Of a stretch of DNA of 64,000 nucleotides, positions 44,861 to 55,009 are shown piece by piece (the stretch's first letter is position 1; each line of letters opens with the position of its first letter). Source of the stretch: Mermis nigrescens (taxonomy: Eukaryota > Nematoda > Enoplea > Mermithida > Mermithidae); assembly GCA_036768485.1 (NCBI GenBank), contig JAVLUZ010000340.1, forward strand, positions 2,429,470 through 2,493,469. Direction: 5' to 3'. The position numbers and the translations under genes are program-made. The notes beneath the pieces were generated by a model. That model did no database searches. It was not told the origin of the DNA and saw only the letters and a list, made by a program, of their open reading frames with translations.

Positions 44861-45237
44861 GTAAAAGCTATATTTATACACAGTAGCAAAGTTATAACAA
44901 GGACTAAGTAAGTATACATATGGTCTAATCAGTACAGTTCTCTAAATTAATACTTGCTCATTGATAAATAAGTGCCAGTATCAGCCTGTTACAAAATACG
45001 AATTACACTAAATTTTTCCCGGCCCCGGCCATTTTTGACCGTTGCCCCAGCCGGGGATGCTTAAAAATGGCCGGGGATTGCTAGGGCTGGGCCGGGCCGG
45101 GGCCCGGTCAGATCACTAGTGAGCATAGGAAAAATAATAATGAGTGACTGCTCCATTCAGTAGTAAATGGCAAGCGCAAAGTTAGGTGTGCCTTTTCATA
45201 TCAAGTTTTATTACTATTTATGTCACAAGAAACAAAT

Positions 45238-45381
45238 TTAGTCCAGTGTTTCATTGTCTGAATCATCAATAAAGTCTATGTCGCTGCTATTAGCACACTC
45301 TATATCATTTGAATCTTCGCTACTGCTACTGCTGCTGTAGCGATTGGATGCAATAGGTATTGGATGTAATAAATGAGACAT
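45238..45381 (-). CDS. Second copy of the 47-residue Ser/Asp-rich ORF
   Basis: It is in frame over its whole length and nearly identical to the copy at 40159-40302. The differences I see are a silent change in the SNRY codons and Lys to Glu near the end (DNETLD). The open frame survives in both copies. Confidence -1.
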   Translation of the reverse strand: MSHLLHPIPIASNRYSSSSSSEDSNDIECANSSDIDFIDDSDNETLD

Positions 45382-46923
45382 CACACATTCCCATAAGAGG
45401 GAGGGGTATTATTACCCCCTCAGGGCCCAAGACACAAGTCACTGTCAGACGATTTTTGGTGAAAACCTTTTGAATTTAGCAAAAGTGTACCTAACTATAA
45501 GAATTTCACGAAGTGATACATTATTTTAGAATTGCCAAAAAATGGGGGAGGGTGGTCAAATATTTTATGACTTTCAAGGAAATTCGGGGCTTCAAAGCGT
45601 GGATGGGGATGCCCAAACTCCCTGTCACACGTATATTTCTCGGCCATTTTTAGGGGAAAGGAGGTAAGCGGCTCCATTTTTGCAGCCGCTACCCTGAAAT
45701 CTTTAGAATGGTAAATTTGCAATAAGGAATTCTACACCTTTTACAGTTTTTGTTCTTCAAACACCTCTGTACATGTACAAAGACGGTCCTGAAACGTCTT
45801 TGTACATCAGCAAAAGTTTTTCGCCAAATACGAAAAGACCGTGCTTCTAAATGTGATAATTCGGCCTGAATTTAGTTGATATTAGTTTGGCGCGAAGTGT
45901 CAAAATTTTATGAGCTTTTGATGGAATTCACACTAAAACTCGACTGAGAAAGCTAAAACAACTTGTACTACAAAATCAGAAATATTACAAAATTGTAATA
46001 TGCGAATTAAATCTTGTAATAACAACACTTAATACGCTTAGAATGGAAAAATGGAAAAATGTCAAATATTAAGAAACCCAAAAATTAGCCAAATACACTA
46101 CTAAAGGTCGAAAAACTATGTTCTACCACACTGAAATCGTTACTGTACTATACAAAGTATACAAAAATTTGCAGGTACAAAACAGTGTTTTTGTATTCAA
46201 GGATTTTTCCCGATGTACAAAGACTTTTTCAGGACTATCTTTGTACATGTACAAAGATTTTTGGGAAGATAAAGACTGTAAAAAGGTGTAAAATCCTAAA
46301 ATATTTTCGGCGCTTCGCTCCAATATGAAAAAGTGTCTGTCCTATATATCTTCGAAATGGCAAAATTTGTATTTAGAATGGAAAAATGTCAAATTTTTAG
46401 GCGCTTCGCGCCGTTTTGAGATAATTTTAGTAATTTTTGGAGTTAGAAACCCAGAAATTAGCTAAAATATACAATCAAAAGTCAAAAGACCCTGGTTTAC
46501 CACACTAAAATCGCTACTGTACCATATTAAGGTAACCAAAAACTTGTATGTACAAATGTACAAAGACTTTTGAAGACCATCTTTGTACATGCACAAACGG
46601 ACCGTGTACAAAAAAAACAGGTACAAAATGTACAAAGGCTTTTGGGTACCATCTTTGTTAATGTATATACAAAGGTACATTGTACAAAAACACTGTCATA
46701 TACTGATAGTGTGCGAAAATGTGTATGTTTAAAAATATATTTATATAATATAGCTACAGAAATTTGTTAGCTCATAAAAAGACCTTTTCAGGAGATCTTT
46801 GTACAAGCACAAGAAGCTCGTACAACAAAATAGAGCCGGCTAATAATAGTCCACCACTTAATTTTCTGGTCCTCCAATTTGGGATTTCACCCCTCCCTCA
46901 ACTCTGGACCTTAGGAAACTATT
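45382..46923 (+). mobile_element. N element inside nest level 2, exact 8-bp TSD
   Basis: It begins CACATTCCCATAAGAGG and ends TTAGGAAACTATT. TSD TGAGACAT occurs at 45374-45381 and 46924-46931. It is 1.54 kb and orthologous in position to 40303-41959. Confidence -1.
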
Positions 46924-47534
46924 TGAGACATATTTAGTTTATCGGATCGGACGCGATTCTGCAGTGTAGTTTATATTCGCCTATAATTAACCTCTGTCCT
47001 AATAACTATTACACAAACGCGTTTTAAAGCACGCAGTTCCCATTCAATTAAATGTAAAAGTGTTTTTTGTAAAAATAGTTTGTTGAAAACGTACAATTTC
47101 CAACTAGAAATAGAACGTATCTGTTAACTCTAAATCTTTTAGCCATAGCTATGAATGAATGAGTAAAAGTAGCATTTAGTTTAAATAAGTTAAGTGGAGG
47201 AATCGAAGACAAGCAGATTTTTCCTGAACATTTATTCAGTAAAAGCTCATTTATACACAGTAGCAAAGTTATAACAAGGACTAAGTAAGTATACATATGG
47301 TTTAATCAGTACAGTTCTCAAAATAAACACTTGCTCATTGATAAATAAGTGCCAGTATCACAGCCTGTACAAAATACGAATTACACTAAATTTTTCCCCG
47401 GCCCCGGCCATTTTTTGACCTTGCCCGGCCGGGCCGGGGATGCTTAAAATGGCCGGGGATGCGGGCCGGGGCGGTCGACTGACTGGTACCGGCACCAGTA
47501 AAAAAAGCGGCACCGGGACATCACTAGTAAATAC

Positions 47535-49240
47535 TTCCACGGCCCACGTGTGGTTGACACGATATGTACATGCTCTTAGGGGTTTTCAACTCCAAGAAAA
47601 GTTTTCACCTCGCCATAGAATTAGCGATTTTCCAGAAGTTTCCGAAAAGTTCGTAGAAAAAACGTTTTTCAAGCGTTCTAGCTACCTATTTGTGGTAGTA
47701 ATTATTTGCAGTCAACTGCAGGTAATATAGCACACAATGTACAATTATATGCAGTCAAAATCAGCGGCCTAGACTGCAAGTAATATAGTACACAACGTAA
47801 AATTATATGCAGTCAAAAACCAGCGGCCTAGACTGCAGGCAATATATCACACAATGTAAAATTATATGCAGTCAAAAACCAGCGGCCTAGACTGCAGGTA
47901 ATATAGCACACAGAGGTGATACTATATGTAGTCAAGTTGAAAGCTTATTGATATGGGAAGCTGGCGCTTCACTTGCATTTTAACCTGTAGTAGATGGTTT
48001 TAGAAAGCACTTTTATTTGAGATGGTCTAGCAGATTTGCTTCCTCGATAGGGAAAGTTTTTGCGCTGCATGGGTAGCAGCTTCAATAGTTGCCAGTCACC
48101 CATGAGTGCATTTTGATGGGCCAGCGTAAGCTCTGGTCCTGCATGATAGATAGTGAGTAGCTGTTGAGTTATTGTCCTCATTCTGGGGGAAGTGTTTTAT
48201 TTTTGTGGAAATAAAATGCTTCAAAGTTTATTCGACAATGTGAAACAAGGATTCCAAAGCATTTAGGAATCTTTTGGATTAGTCTCCGAAGCGTCGGGGG
48301 ACTGTGACTGAGCGGGGTTACCAATGTCTTAGGCTTAGGCTTAGTTATGTGCATTCACAATGATGCCAGCACATGAGCTAAGCCTGAGATAAATGGAGCA
48401 AAAATTGCAGAGCGAGCGAAGCAAACAGAGCAATATATGCTCCATGTATGCCTTAGGCTTAGCCTATGTCTGGCACCAATCTGAATCCGCAAGCAATCGC
48501 TGTCGCCACACACCATTTTTCCAGTATCATAGTATCTGCTGTATAATTTTATTTCCACTGAAGTGAAACAATTCCGCAGAATGAGGACAAGAACAGCAAC
48601 AGCTACGCAATATCTATCATGCAGGACCAGAGCTTACACTAGCCCATCTAAATGCGCTAATGAGTGGATGAGAAGCTATTGAAGCTGCTACCCATGCAGC
48701 GCAAAACTTTCTATATTGAGGAAGCAAATCTGCCAGACCATCTCAAATGGAAGTGCCTTCTAAAACCATCTACTACATGTTAAAATTTGAGCAAAATGCC
48801 AGCTTCCCATATCAATAAACATTGCACTTTACTGCATATAATATCACATTGTGTGCTATATTACCTGCAGTCTAGGCTGCTGGTTTTTGACTGCATATAA
48901 TTTTACATTGTGTGCTATATTGCCTGCAGTCTAGGCTGCTGGTTTTTGACTGCATATAATTTTACGTTGTGTGCAATATTACCTGCAGTCTAGGCCGCTG
49001 ATTTTTGACTGCATAGAATTTTACATTGTTTGCTATATTACCTGCAGTTGACTGATAATAATTACTGCCCCTATTTGCACGAGTTTCAAATTTTCAACGC
49101 TTCTCGCCATTAACTCAGGTTTTGACTATTTTTGTGATTTTCTTTTTCCAAATTTTTTACATTTTGCTTTAGCAAGAGCGAGAGCATTGTCAGAAACGCC
49201 GAAAACCGACCTCTCGCAACCCCAGAATTCCCATGCTGTG
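47535..49240 (-). mobile_element. C-type repeat split by the foldback
   Basis: Its left part, 47570-47692 (TTTTCAAGCGTTCTAGCTAC), and right part, 49070-49230 (TTTCAAATTTTCAACGCTTC, CGTCAGAAACGCC), join once the foldback is removed. Confidence -1.
47693..49069. mobile_element. Foldback element, 8-bp TSD, 59-bp tandem units in both arms
   Basis: TSD CCTATTTG occurs at 47685-47692 and 49070-49077. Tips are TGGTAGTAATTATTTGCAGTC and, inverted, GGCAGTAATTATTATCAGTC. Each arm has about 3.5 units of 59 bp (GCAGTCAAAAACCAGCGGCC...), at 47713-47935 and 48831-49050. Then come about 250 bp of inverted single-copy arm and a loop at about 48190-48570 with its own small palindrome around CTTAGGCTTAG. It splits a C-type repeat; the uninterrupted site is at 20995-21050. 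Confidence -1.
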
Positions 49241-49519
49241 CATGTAGCGTAGCCAATGGGGAGAGAGGAATTCCCCTTGGGAAAATTTCAGGAATTTTCA
49301 GGAAGGAAGCTGAGCTGGTGTGATTGAGGCTTTCATTGCAAAGTTATGTCTGTGACATTATTTTTAATTACGTAGTATACGAATGCTATCTATTTCTTTT
49401 AGGGGCTCACATGGGGGATGGGGCAGGGCGCCCCCTTAGACCTAAATTTTTGTAAAAGTAAAATGATACCTGTCATCTTTGCACTGAAAAATCTCCAGCG
49501 GCGTTGCGCGCCATAGGCA

Positions 49520-49930
49520 TACATGATTGGGGGAAGTTCGGGTTTTTTCAACCCATCTCCGAGGGTTTTCAACCCATCCCCAGAATTTTTTCACCCCCCC
49601 CCAGAAACGTTTTTCATCCGAACCCTCCTGAATCAGGGATTTTTCAGAAATATCAAAAAATTCGTAAAAAGGCGCTGTTTTGAGCGTTTAAGCGTTCTTT
49701 TGACTCAAAATTGTCAAATTTTTTGTGTTTCTCGCCATATACTCTTTACTAACCTTATTTTGTTCAGTTTATTTAAATTTTTTGTATTTCTTCGAAATAT
49801 TTTAAATCATTTATGCCTTAGAAAAATAGAGCATCGTTAGAAACGCTGAAAAATGGCGTTTTTGACGCGTATTCACTGTTTTTAAATCTAAAAAGGCACT
49901 TTTAAACCCTCAGAATTTCCAAGCTAAGCG
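49520..49930 (-). mobile_element. C-type repeat copy
   Basis: Family C words run in order from TTTTCAACCCATC to CTCAGAATTTCCAAGCTAAGC. A hypothetical ORF over it has no protein features. Confidence -1.
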
Positions 49931-49962
49931 TGTCTAACGATAGGATCCACATAGGTGGGCGG

Positions 49963-50181
49963 CATACGTGGGCAGCACCAAAATTCTGGGTGGGTGCAAG
50001 ATTTTTCAAGGGTAAAAAAACGGCCTTAAAAATTGTGGTATGGCGAAAAAACACAATTTTCAAACGTTTCTCATCAAGCACTATCCATTGGCATCAAAAA
50101 ATTGCTAAAAAAGCCGGGGGGTATTTTAGTTTCTTGAGGAGTGCATATCCCCCCGCCCCAAATCAGCCATGCCCAGGTGTG
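49963..50181 (+). mobile_element. B MITE inserted in the outer B
   Basis: TSD GTGGGCGG occurs at 49955-49962 and 50182-50189. It was inserted only 13 bp from the host MITE's own tip. Confidence -1.
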
Positions 50182-50255
50182 GTGGGCGGCACCAAAGTTC
50201 TGGGGGGGGCAAGATTTTTTCAAAGGTAAAAAATGGCCTTCGAAATGGTGGTATG

Positions 50256-50775
50256 CGCACCTGGGCGTGGGGGAGTTTGGGGGTATGCACCCCCAAAAAA
50301 CCAAGATATCTTACCCCACAGAAAGCAAAATACCCCCAGAATTCAATTCAATTTTTGAAAATTTTTTTCGTTTTTTTTTCGTTATTTTTTGATGCCAATG
50401 GATAGTGCTCAATGAGAAATGTCGAAAAATGGTGTTTTTCGCCATACCACCATACGTGGGCAGCAAGAAAATTCTGGGGGAGATGTGCAAGATTTTTTGA
50501 AGGTCAAAAAATGGCCTTAAAAATGGTGGTATGGCGATAAAAACACAATTTTTGACGTTTCTCATCAAGCACTATTCATTGACATCAAAAAATTGTGAAG
50601 AAAACGAAAAAAATTTTCAAAAACTGAATTCTATGGGGGGGGTATTTTGGTTTTGGGGGTGCATGCACCCCCAAACCCCTCCACGCCCGGAGTGTGCATA
50701 CCACCATTTTTAAGGCCATTTTTTGACCTTTGAAAAATCTTGCACCCTGCAGAATTTTATTGCTGCCCACGTATG
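50256..50775 (-). mobile_element. B MITE inserted in the outer B and itself split
   Basis: TSD GTGGTATG occurs at 50248-50255 and 50776-50783. It begins CGCACCTGGGCG and ends GCTGCCCACGTATG. Confidence -1.
50451..50696 (+). mobile_element. B MITE, third level of the B nest
   Basis: TSD CATACCAC occurs at 50443-50450 and 50697-50704. CATACCAC is the complement of the GTGGTATG target used by its host, i.e. the same internal B site hit twice. Confidence -1.
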
Positions 50776-51270
50776 GTGGTATGGCGAAAAAACACCATTT
50801 TTCAACGTTCTCATTGAGCACTATATATCCATTGGCATCAAAAAATTGCGAAAAAAAAAACAAAAAATTTCAAAAATTGAATTTCTGGATGGAGGTATTT
50901 TGGTTTCTGGGGGTGCATACCTCCAAACCCCCCTCCAGTCTCCACGCCTAAGTATGTGGATCCATATTCTAACGTTTGTATGTAACCCGTTTTCCAGTTG
51001 GCAAAAGTCGATTCTTTATTAAAAAATGATGCAAATACCTACATAGAAAATAGAAAGTCTTTTTGAAAAATCTTTTTTCCTAGCTTCGACAGATAGAGCA
51101 TGGTCGGAAAACGTGTATTTTATTTTGTTTAAGTGAGTAGGTATCTATGATTATTCTCGAAAATATAGACTTATCAATTTTCGGACTGCCCCCTTTAAAA
51201 AATTCCGCATACACCCTTGTTTTCTCTTTATTTTCTACTGGTCTCTAAGGAAGATTTTATAGTCTGTCTC

Positions 51271-53522
51271 TAGTGATTGACCGGAGATCCGGCTCCAGCC
51301 TCCGGCAAATCCGGCCATTTTTTCCACTCCGGTGCTCCGGCCGGAGGACATCCGAAAATCGGCCGGAGGCTGGAGAAGTTTTTTCGTTTCTTGCATAGTG
51401 ACCGAACGTACTAATTGCTGACAATACGCTTATTAACATCTCAGTCGGAGCACAATATAATAGCTGAAAAAGGAAATAACTTCCAAATAAAGTGTCTCCC
51501 CCCATTGACCCAAAATAGTGCGCAAAGTTAAGCATTTTTGAGCGACTTTTAGCGATTTTCGGCTTAAAACGGCTAATTTTTCCGCCCGAGTCAGGGGTTC
51601 CGCCCCCCTTAAGGGTACCGCCCCCCTTAGGAAAATCCTAGATCCGCCACTGGTTGCGGATCTGGAATTTTCCTAAGGGGGACGGTATCCCTACTTTCAA
51701 AAACAGCCAAAAATAGGTCCAAAAATTTGCCCTCAAAGCGTGATATAGCGTTTTTTCAGTGTTTTACATTGTATACTTTCACATGAAATCACTTTTAACG
51801 CAATATTTTTTCTAAAAAATTTAAAATTTTAGACAATTTCGAGTGAAAAAAATCATTAAATTTCTTTGACTCCAACAAAAACCTGACGCGAAGCGCCGGA
51901 AAATTAATGAAATTAAAGCGGATAGATGTCAAGAAACATGATTTATGCTTGATGCGAATTTTAGACCTTTTTTAGCAGTTTTTATCTTCCCAAAAATCTT
52001 TGTACATGTACAAAGACGGCCCCGAAAGAGTCTTTGTACATCGGGAAAAATCTTTGCCGAACATAAAAAAACCGTGCTTCGTAGGTCGCCAAAAAAGTAA
52101 ATAAATGTCATTAATAAGTATCATCCGGCGCGTAGCGCGAAAAAATTTGAGAAATTATGGTCACTGACGGCCACAAATCATTGCAAATTGCATATCCATT
52201 CTTTAGGATTTTCCTAAGGGGGAGGGGGGGCGGGATCCCAACTTTTCCTAAAACAATCAAAAATAGGTACAAAAAATTGCTCTTAACGCGCGAAATGGCG
52301 TTTTTTCGGTGTTTTACATTATGTACTTTTACATAAAATCACTTTTAATGCAATATTTTTTTCTAAAAATTTTGAAATTTTTGACAATTTTATGCGAGAA
52401 AACCATTAACTTTCTTTGACTTTTGAAAATCTGGCGCGAAGCGCCGGAAAAATTCGTGAAATCCAGGCGGATACGTCTAGAAGCAGTCAGTGTTTTTTGT
52501 ACATGGTCCGTTTGCACATGTACAAAGATCGTCCCCAAAAGTCTTTGTACATTTTGCACACACAAATTTTCAGGTACTAGTATATGGTACAGTAGCGATT
52601 TTAGTGTGGCAAAAACAGAGTTGTTCGAATTTTGGAATTTTGGTAGTGTGTTTTAGGTAATTTCTGGGTCTCTTAGAGCAAAAATCACCAAGAATCGTAA
52701 AACGGCGCAAAGCGCCGAAAAAGTTGACATTTTTCCTTTTGAAATGCAATATCTGCCATTATAAAGATATATAGAACACACAATCACTTATTTCGGCGCG
52801 AAGCGCGAAAAATCTTTCGAATTACAGACCTTTTTTGCAATTTCTGTCTTCCCAAAAATCTTTGTACATGTACAAAGACGGTCCCCAAAAAATTTGTGTA
52901 CATCGGGAAAAATTTCTGCCGAATACGAAAAAAATCGTGTCTAGAAGCATGATTTACTGCTAGATTTCTTGTATTTATAGCATTTGATGCGAAACATCGA
53001 AATTTTTAATCGAAAATAGAAGAAAACTATGAAAAAATAGCTGTTTCTGCTGTAAAAATTGTTTTGAAACCTACATGAACAGATAATGGCTTCCAGGTCG
53101 CCAAGAAAGTAAATAAATCTCATTAATAGGTACATCATCTGACGCATAGCGCCAGAAAAATTTTGAGAAATTATGGTCACTGTTGGCCAAAAATCATTGC
53201 AAATTGCATATCCATTCTTTATCTCGCCAAACATTTTTGGCCAATGAGGGAAGTGGCCGCCCCCCCCCCCGCTGTCCCCCTTATATCCGCCCCTGTATTT
53301 CATATAACTAACTAGCCTGATATGCACTTAAAATGCATGTGCACTATGGTCTAGGTCTTGGTCACAAAGATGTCTTATCTATCCGCACGTGTAAAATTAC
53401 ATTTCTCCGGCTCCGCCTCGGCTCCGGCCTCCGGCTCCGGCTCCGGCCGGAGCAACATGGTTCAATCCGGCTCCGGCCGGATCTCCGGCTCCGGCCAATT
53501 TGGCCGCTCCGGTCGATCACTA
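51271..53522. mobile_element. hAT-like element with CTCCGG arrays, exact 8-bp TSD
   Basis: It begins TAGTGATTGACCGGAGATCC and ends CTCCGGTCGATCACTA. TSD TCTGTCTC occurs at 51263-51270 and 53523-53530. It has the same tips as the 38.8-47.5 kb elements but a different subterminal word. The interior holds E-type sequence with hairpins (about 51889, 52432) and the A MITE 52484-52939. Confidence -1.
52484..52939. mobile_element. A-type MITE, exact 8-bp TSD
   Basis: TSD TCTAGAAG occurs at 52476-52483 and 52940-52947. It begins CAGTCAGTGTTTTTTGTAC and ends ACGAAAAAAATCGTG. A related partial A copy is fused at 51955-52085. Confidence -1.
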
Positions 53523-53631
53523 TCTGTCTCATGAAACCTTGCTCATGGGATTCAATTTTCAGTACGCGTGAAAGTGGTTACAAAAGTTGTTTTTCACTGA
53601 AATTGTTTCACACATTTACGACAACTTTACC

Positions 53632-54799
53632 CAGGCCCGTATCCAGGGGGGCGAGGGGGGGCCTGCCCCCCCCCGAAATGAAAAAAATTTTTTGTTTTTC
53701 CCAAGGGTCCCCCAAAGGGAAAAATTAAAAATTGGCGAAGTTGGTCTGAAACACCGCCAAAACAGGTTTTTAGCATACTTTTTGAGCTAGAAAACACAAA
53801 ATTTTCCGGCGCTTCGCGCCGGATTTATTGTTTATGTAAGGTTTTGTCTTCTAAACCGCTGAAAATCGCTCAAATTTGAGTTAGACATGGAAAGTGTGTC
53901 AATTTTTTTCTAACGCTTTGCGCCGGATTCATTGTTTAGCTATAGTTTTTGCCTTCTAGCTTACTCAAAACAGCTCAAATTTGAGTTATGACATGGGAAC
54001 AGGCCTGTACTCAGGGGGCGGGTAGGCCTGCCCCCACCGAAATGGGGAAAAAATTTTTGTTTCTCTCAAGGGTCCCCCGAAGGGAAAAATGAAAAATTGG
54101 CGAAGTGCGTCTGAAACTGCGCCTAAACAGGTTTTTAGCGTACTTTTGAGCTAGTAAACTCAAAATTTTCCGGCGATTCGCGCCGGATTTATTGTTTACG
54201 TATAGTTTTCTCTTCTGAACCGCTAAAAATCGCTCAAATTAGAGTTAGATATAGAGAACATGTCAATTTTTTCTAGCGCTGTGCGCCGGATTCATTGTTT
54301 AGTTATAGCTTTTGCCTTCTAGCTCACTAAAAAAGCTCAAATTTGAGTTATGACATGGGAAACATGAAATTTTTCCGGCGCTTCGCGCCGTATCTATTGT
54401 TTATACATGTTTTTTGTCTTCTAGTCCACTCAAAACCGCTCAAATTTGAGGTTAATCGGCAGAGCATGTCAATTTTTTCGGCGCTTCGCGCCGAGTATTA
54501 ATTATCCGTATTGTTTTTCTCTGTAAAGCACAATGATTAAGTACAAAGGCAAGAGATAAGAAATAATTCGCCGATTAGGTGATGAGAAATCAGCTTAAAT
54601 GATAAATTTGCTGTATATCAACATGAAATAAAGTGAAAATTTTTTAATTTTTTTGTTGAAATTTTTCTTCACCGTTGTATAGAGCTCGCCGAGATACGCT
54701 CAAAACTGTCTTTATTTTCGCCTATCTCCTAATGGTTCTCGAGATATCTGGTCTCAAAAATTTTCGGCCCCCCGAAATAAAATCCTGGATACGGGCCTG
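53632..54799. mobile_element. K-type hAT-like element with tandem hairpin modules, 7/8 TSD
   Basis: The 16-base TIR CAGGCCCGTATCCAGG is perfect. TSDs are ACTTTACC (53624-53631) and ACTGTACC (54800-54807). It has six modules of about 100-130 bp, each with a CCGGCGCTTCGCGCCGG-type hairpin followed by ATTGTTTA and CTCAAATTTGAGTTA. A second left tip (CAGGCCTGTACTCAGGG) is at 54003, so it is probably a partial tandem. It ends 190 bases before the ORF/KPTN exon. Confidence -1.
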
Positions 54800-54970
54800 A
54801 CTGTACCCCTTGATAGTGATATCATTGTTGTTGTTTTATTCAAACCCGTTTGTGGCCAATTTCAAGGTTTTTTACGATAAACTAGTTTTATTGATTTTTT
54901 AATTTGTTGCGTACTGATAACCTATTCATATTTTATTTAAGTTGTCTAATGTTGATGCTTCACTTTTACA

Positions 54971-54990
54971 TTGTTCTTGTTTCATGCAGA
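54971..54990 (+). promoter_or_regulatory. 3' splice (or trans-splice) acceptor before ORF1/KPTN
   Basis: A T/C-rich tract ends in CATGCAG|A at 54989. It is the only good acceptor near the start of the two-gene unit, and it sets the likely 5' end of the coding exon. Confidence -1.
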
Positions 54991-55009
54991 TTTTTTCAAA
55001 GTTGTACTG

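Larger units (their letters stand above)
39905..45118. mobile_element. Nest level 3: hAT-like element, exact 8-bp TSD
   Basis: It begins TAGTGATCGACCGGGGCGAC and ends GGTCAGATCACTA. TSD GTGAGCAT occurs at 39897-39904 and 45119-45126. It is inserted in a sister copy of the same family, so its body (40036-42285, 44869-45007) repeats level 2's body as a 5-kb-spaced direct duplication. Confidence -1.
39808..47485. mobile_element. Nest level 2: hAT-like element, exact 8-bp TSD
   Basis: It begins TAGTGATCGACCGGGCGAC and ends CGGTCGACTGACTG. TSD GTACCGGC occurs at 39800-39807 and 47486-47493, inside the host element's own GGTACCGGC array. The body (45127-47400) is a close copy of level 3. Confidence -1.
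38803..47526. mobile_element. Nest level 1: hAT-like element with GGTACCGGTGCC arrays
   Basis: Tips are TAGTGATAACCTGGGCACCGGG and its inverted partner TAGTGATGTCCCGGTGCC. TSDs are GTACATAC (38795-38802) and GTAAATAC (47527-47534). Its own DNA is 38803-39807 plus 47494-47526, about 1 kb and non-coding; the rest is nested insertions. Confidence -1.
49950..50956 (+). mobile_element. B-type MITE, outer member of a B-in-B nest, 7/8 TSD
   Basis: TSDs are AGGATCCA (49942-49949) and TGGATCCA (50957-50964). Removing 49963-50181 and 50256-50775 (with one TSD copy each) restores a normal B element of about 250 bp. Confidence -1.

Noticed and set aside
44681..44911. ORFs rich in LGLGLG or RPRPRP over the CTCGGC array
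   Set aside because: These are simple translation of a hexamer repeat on both strands.
45127..47254. Apparent 5-kb-spaced segmental duplication with 40036-42285
   Set aside because: It is explained by one hAT-like element inserting into a sister copy of the same family, with TSD GTGAGCAT.
50074..50304. Short Cys/Pro-rich ORFs over B-type MITEs, several in the window
   Set aside because: The same frames recur with different stops in each MITE copy, so they are by-products of a non-coding repeat.
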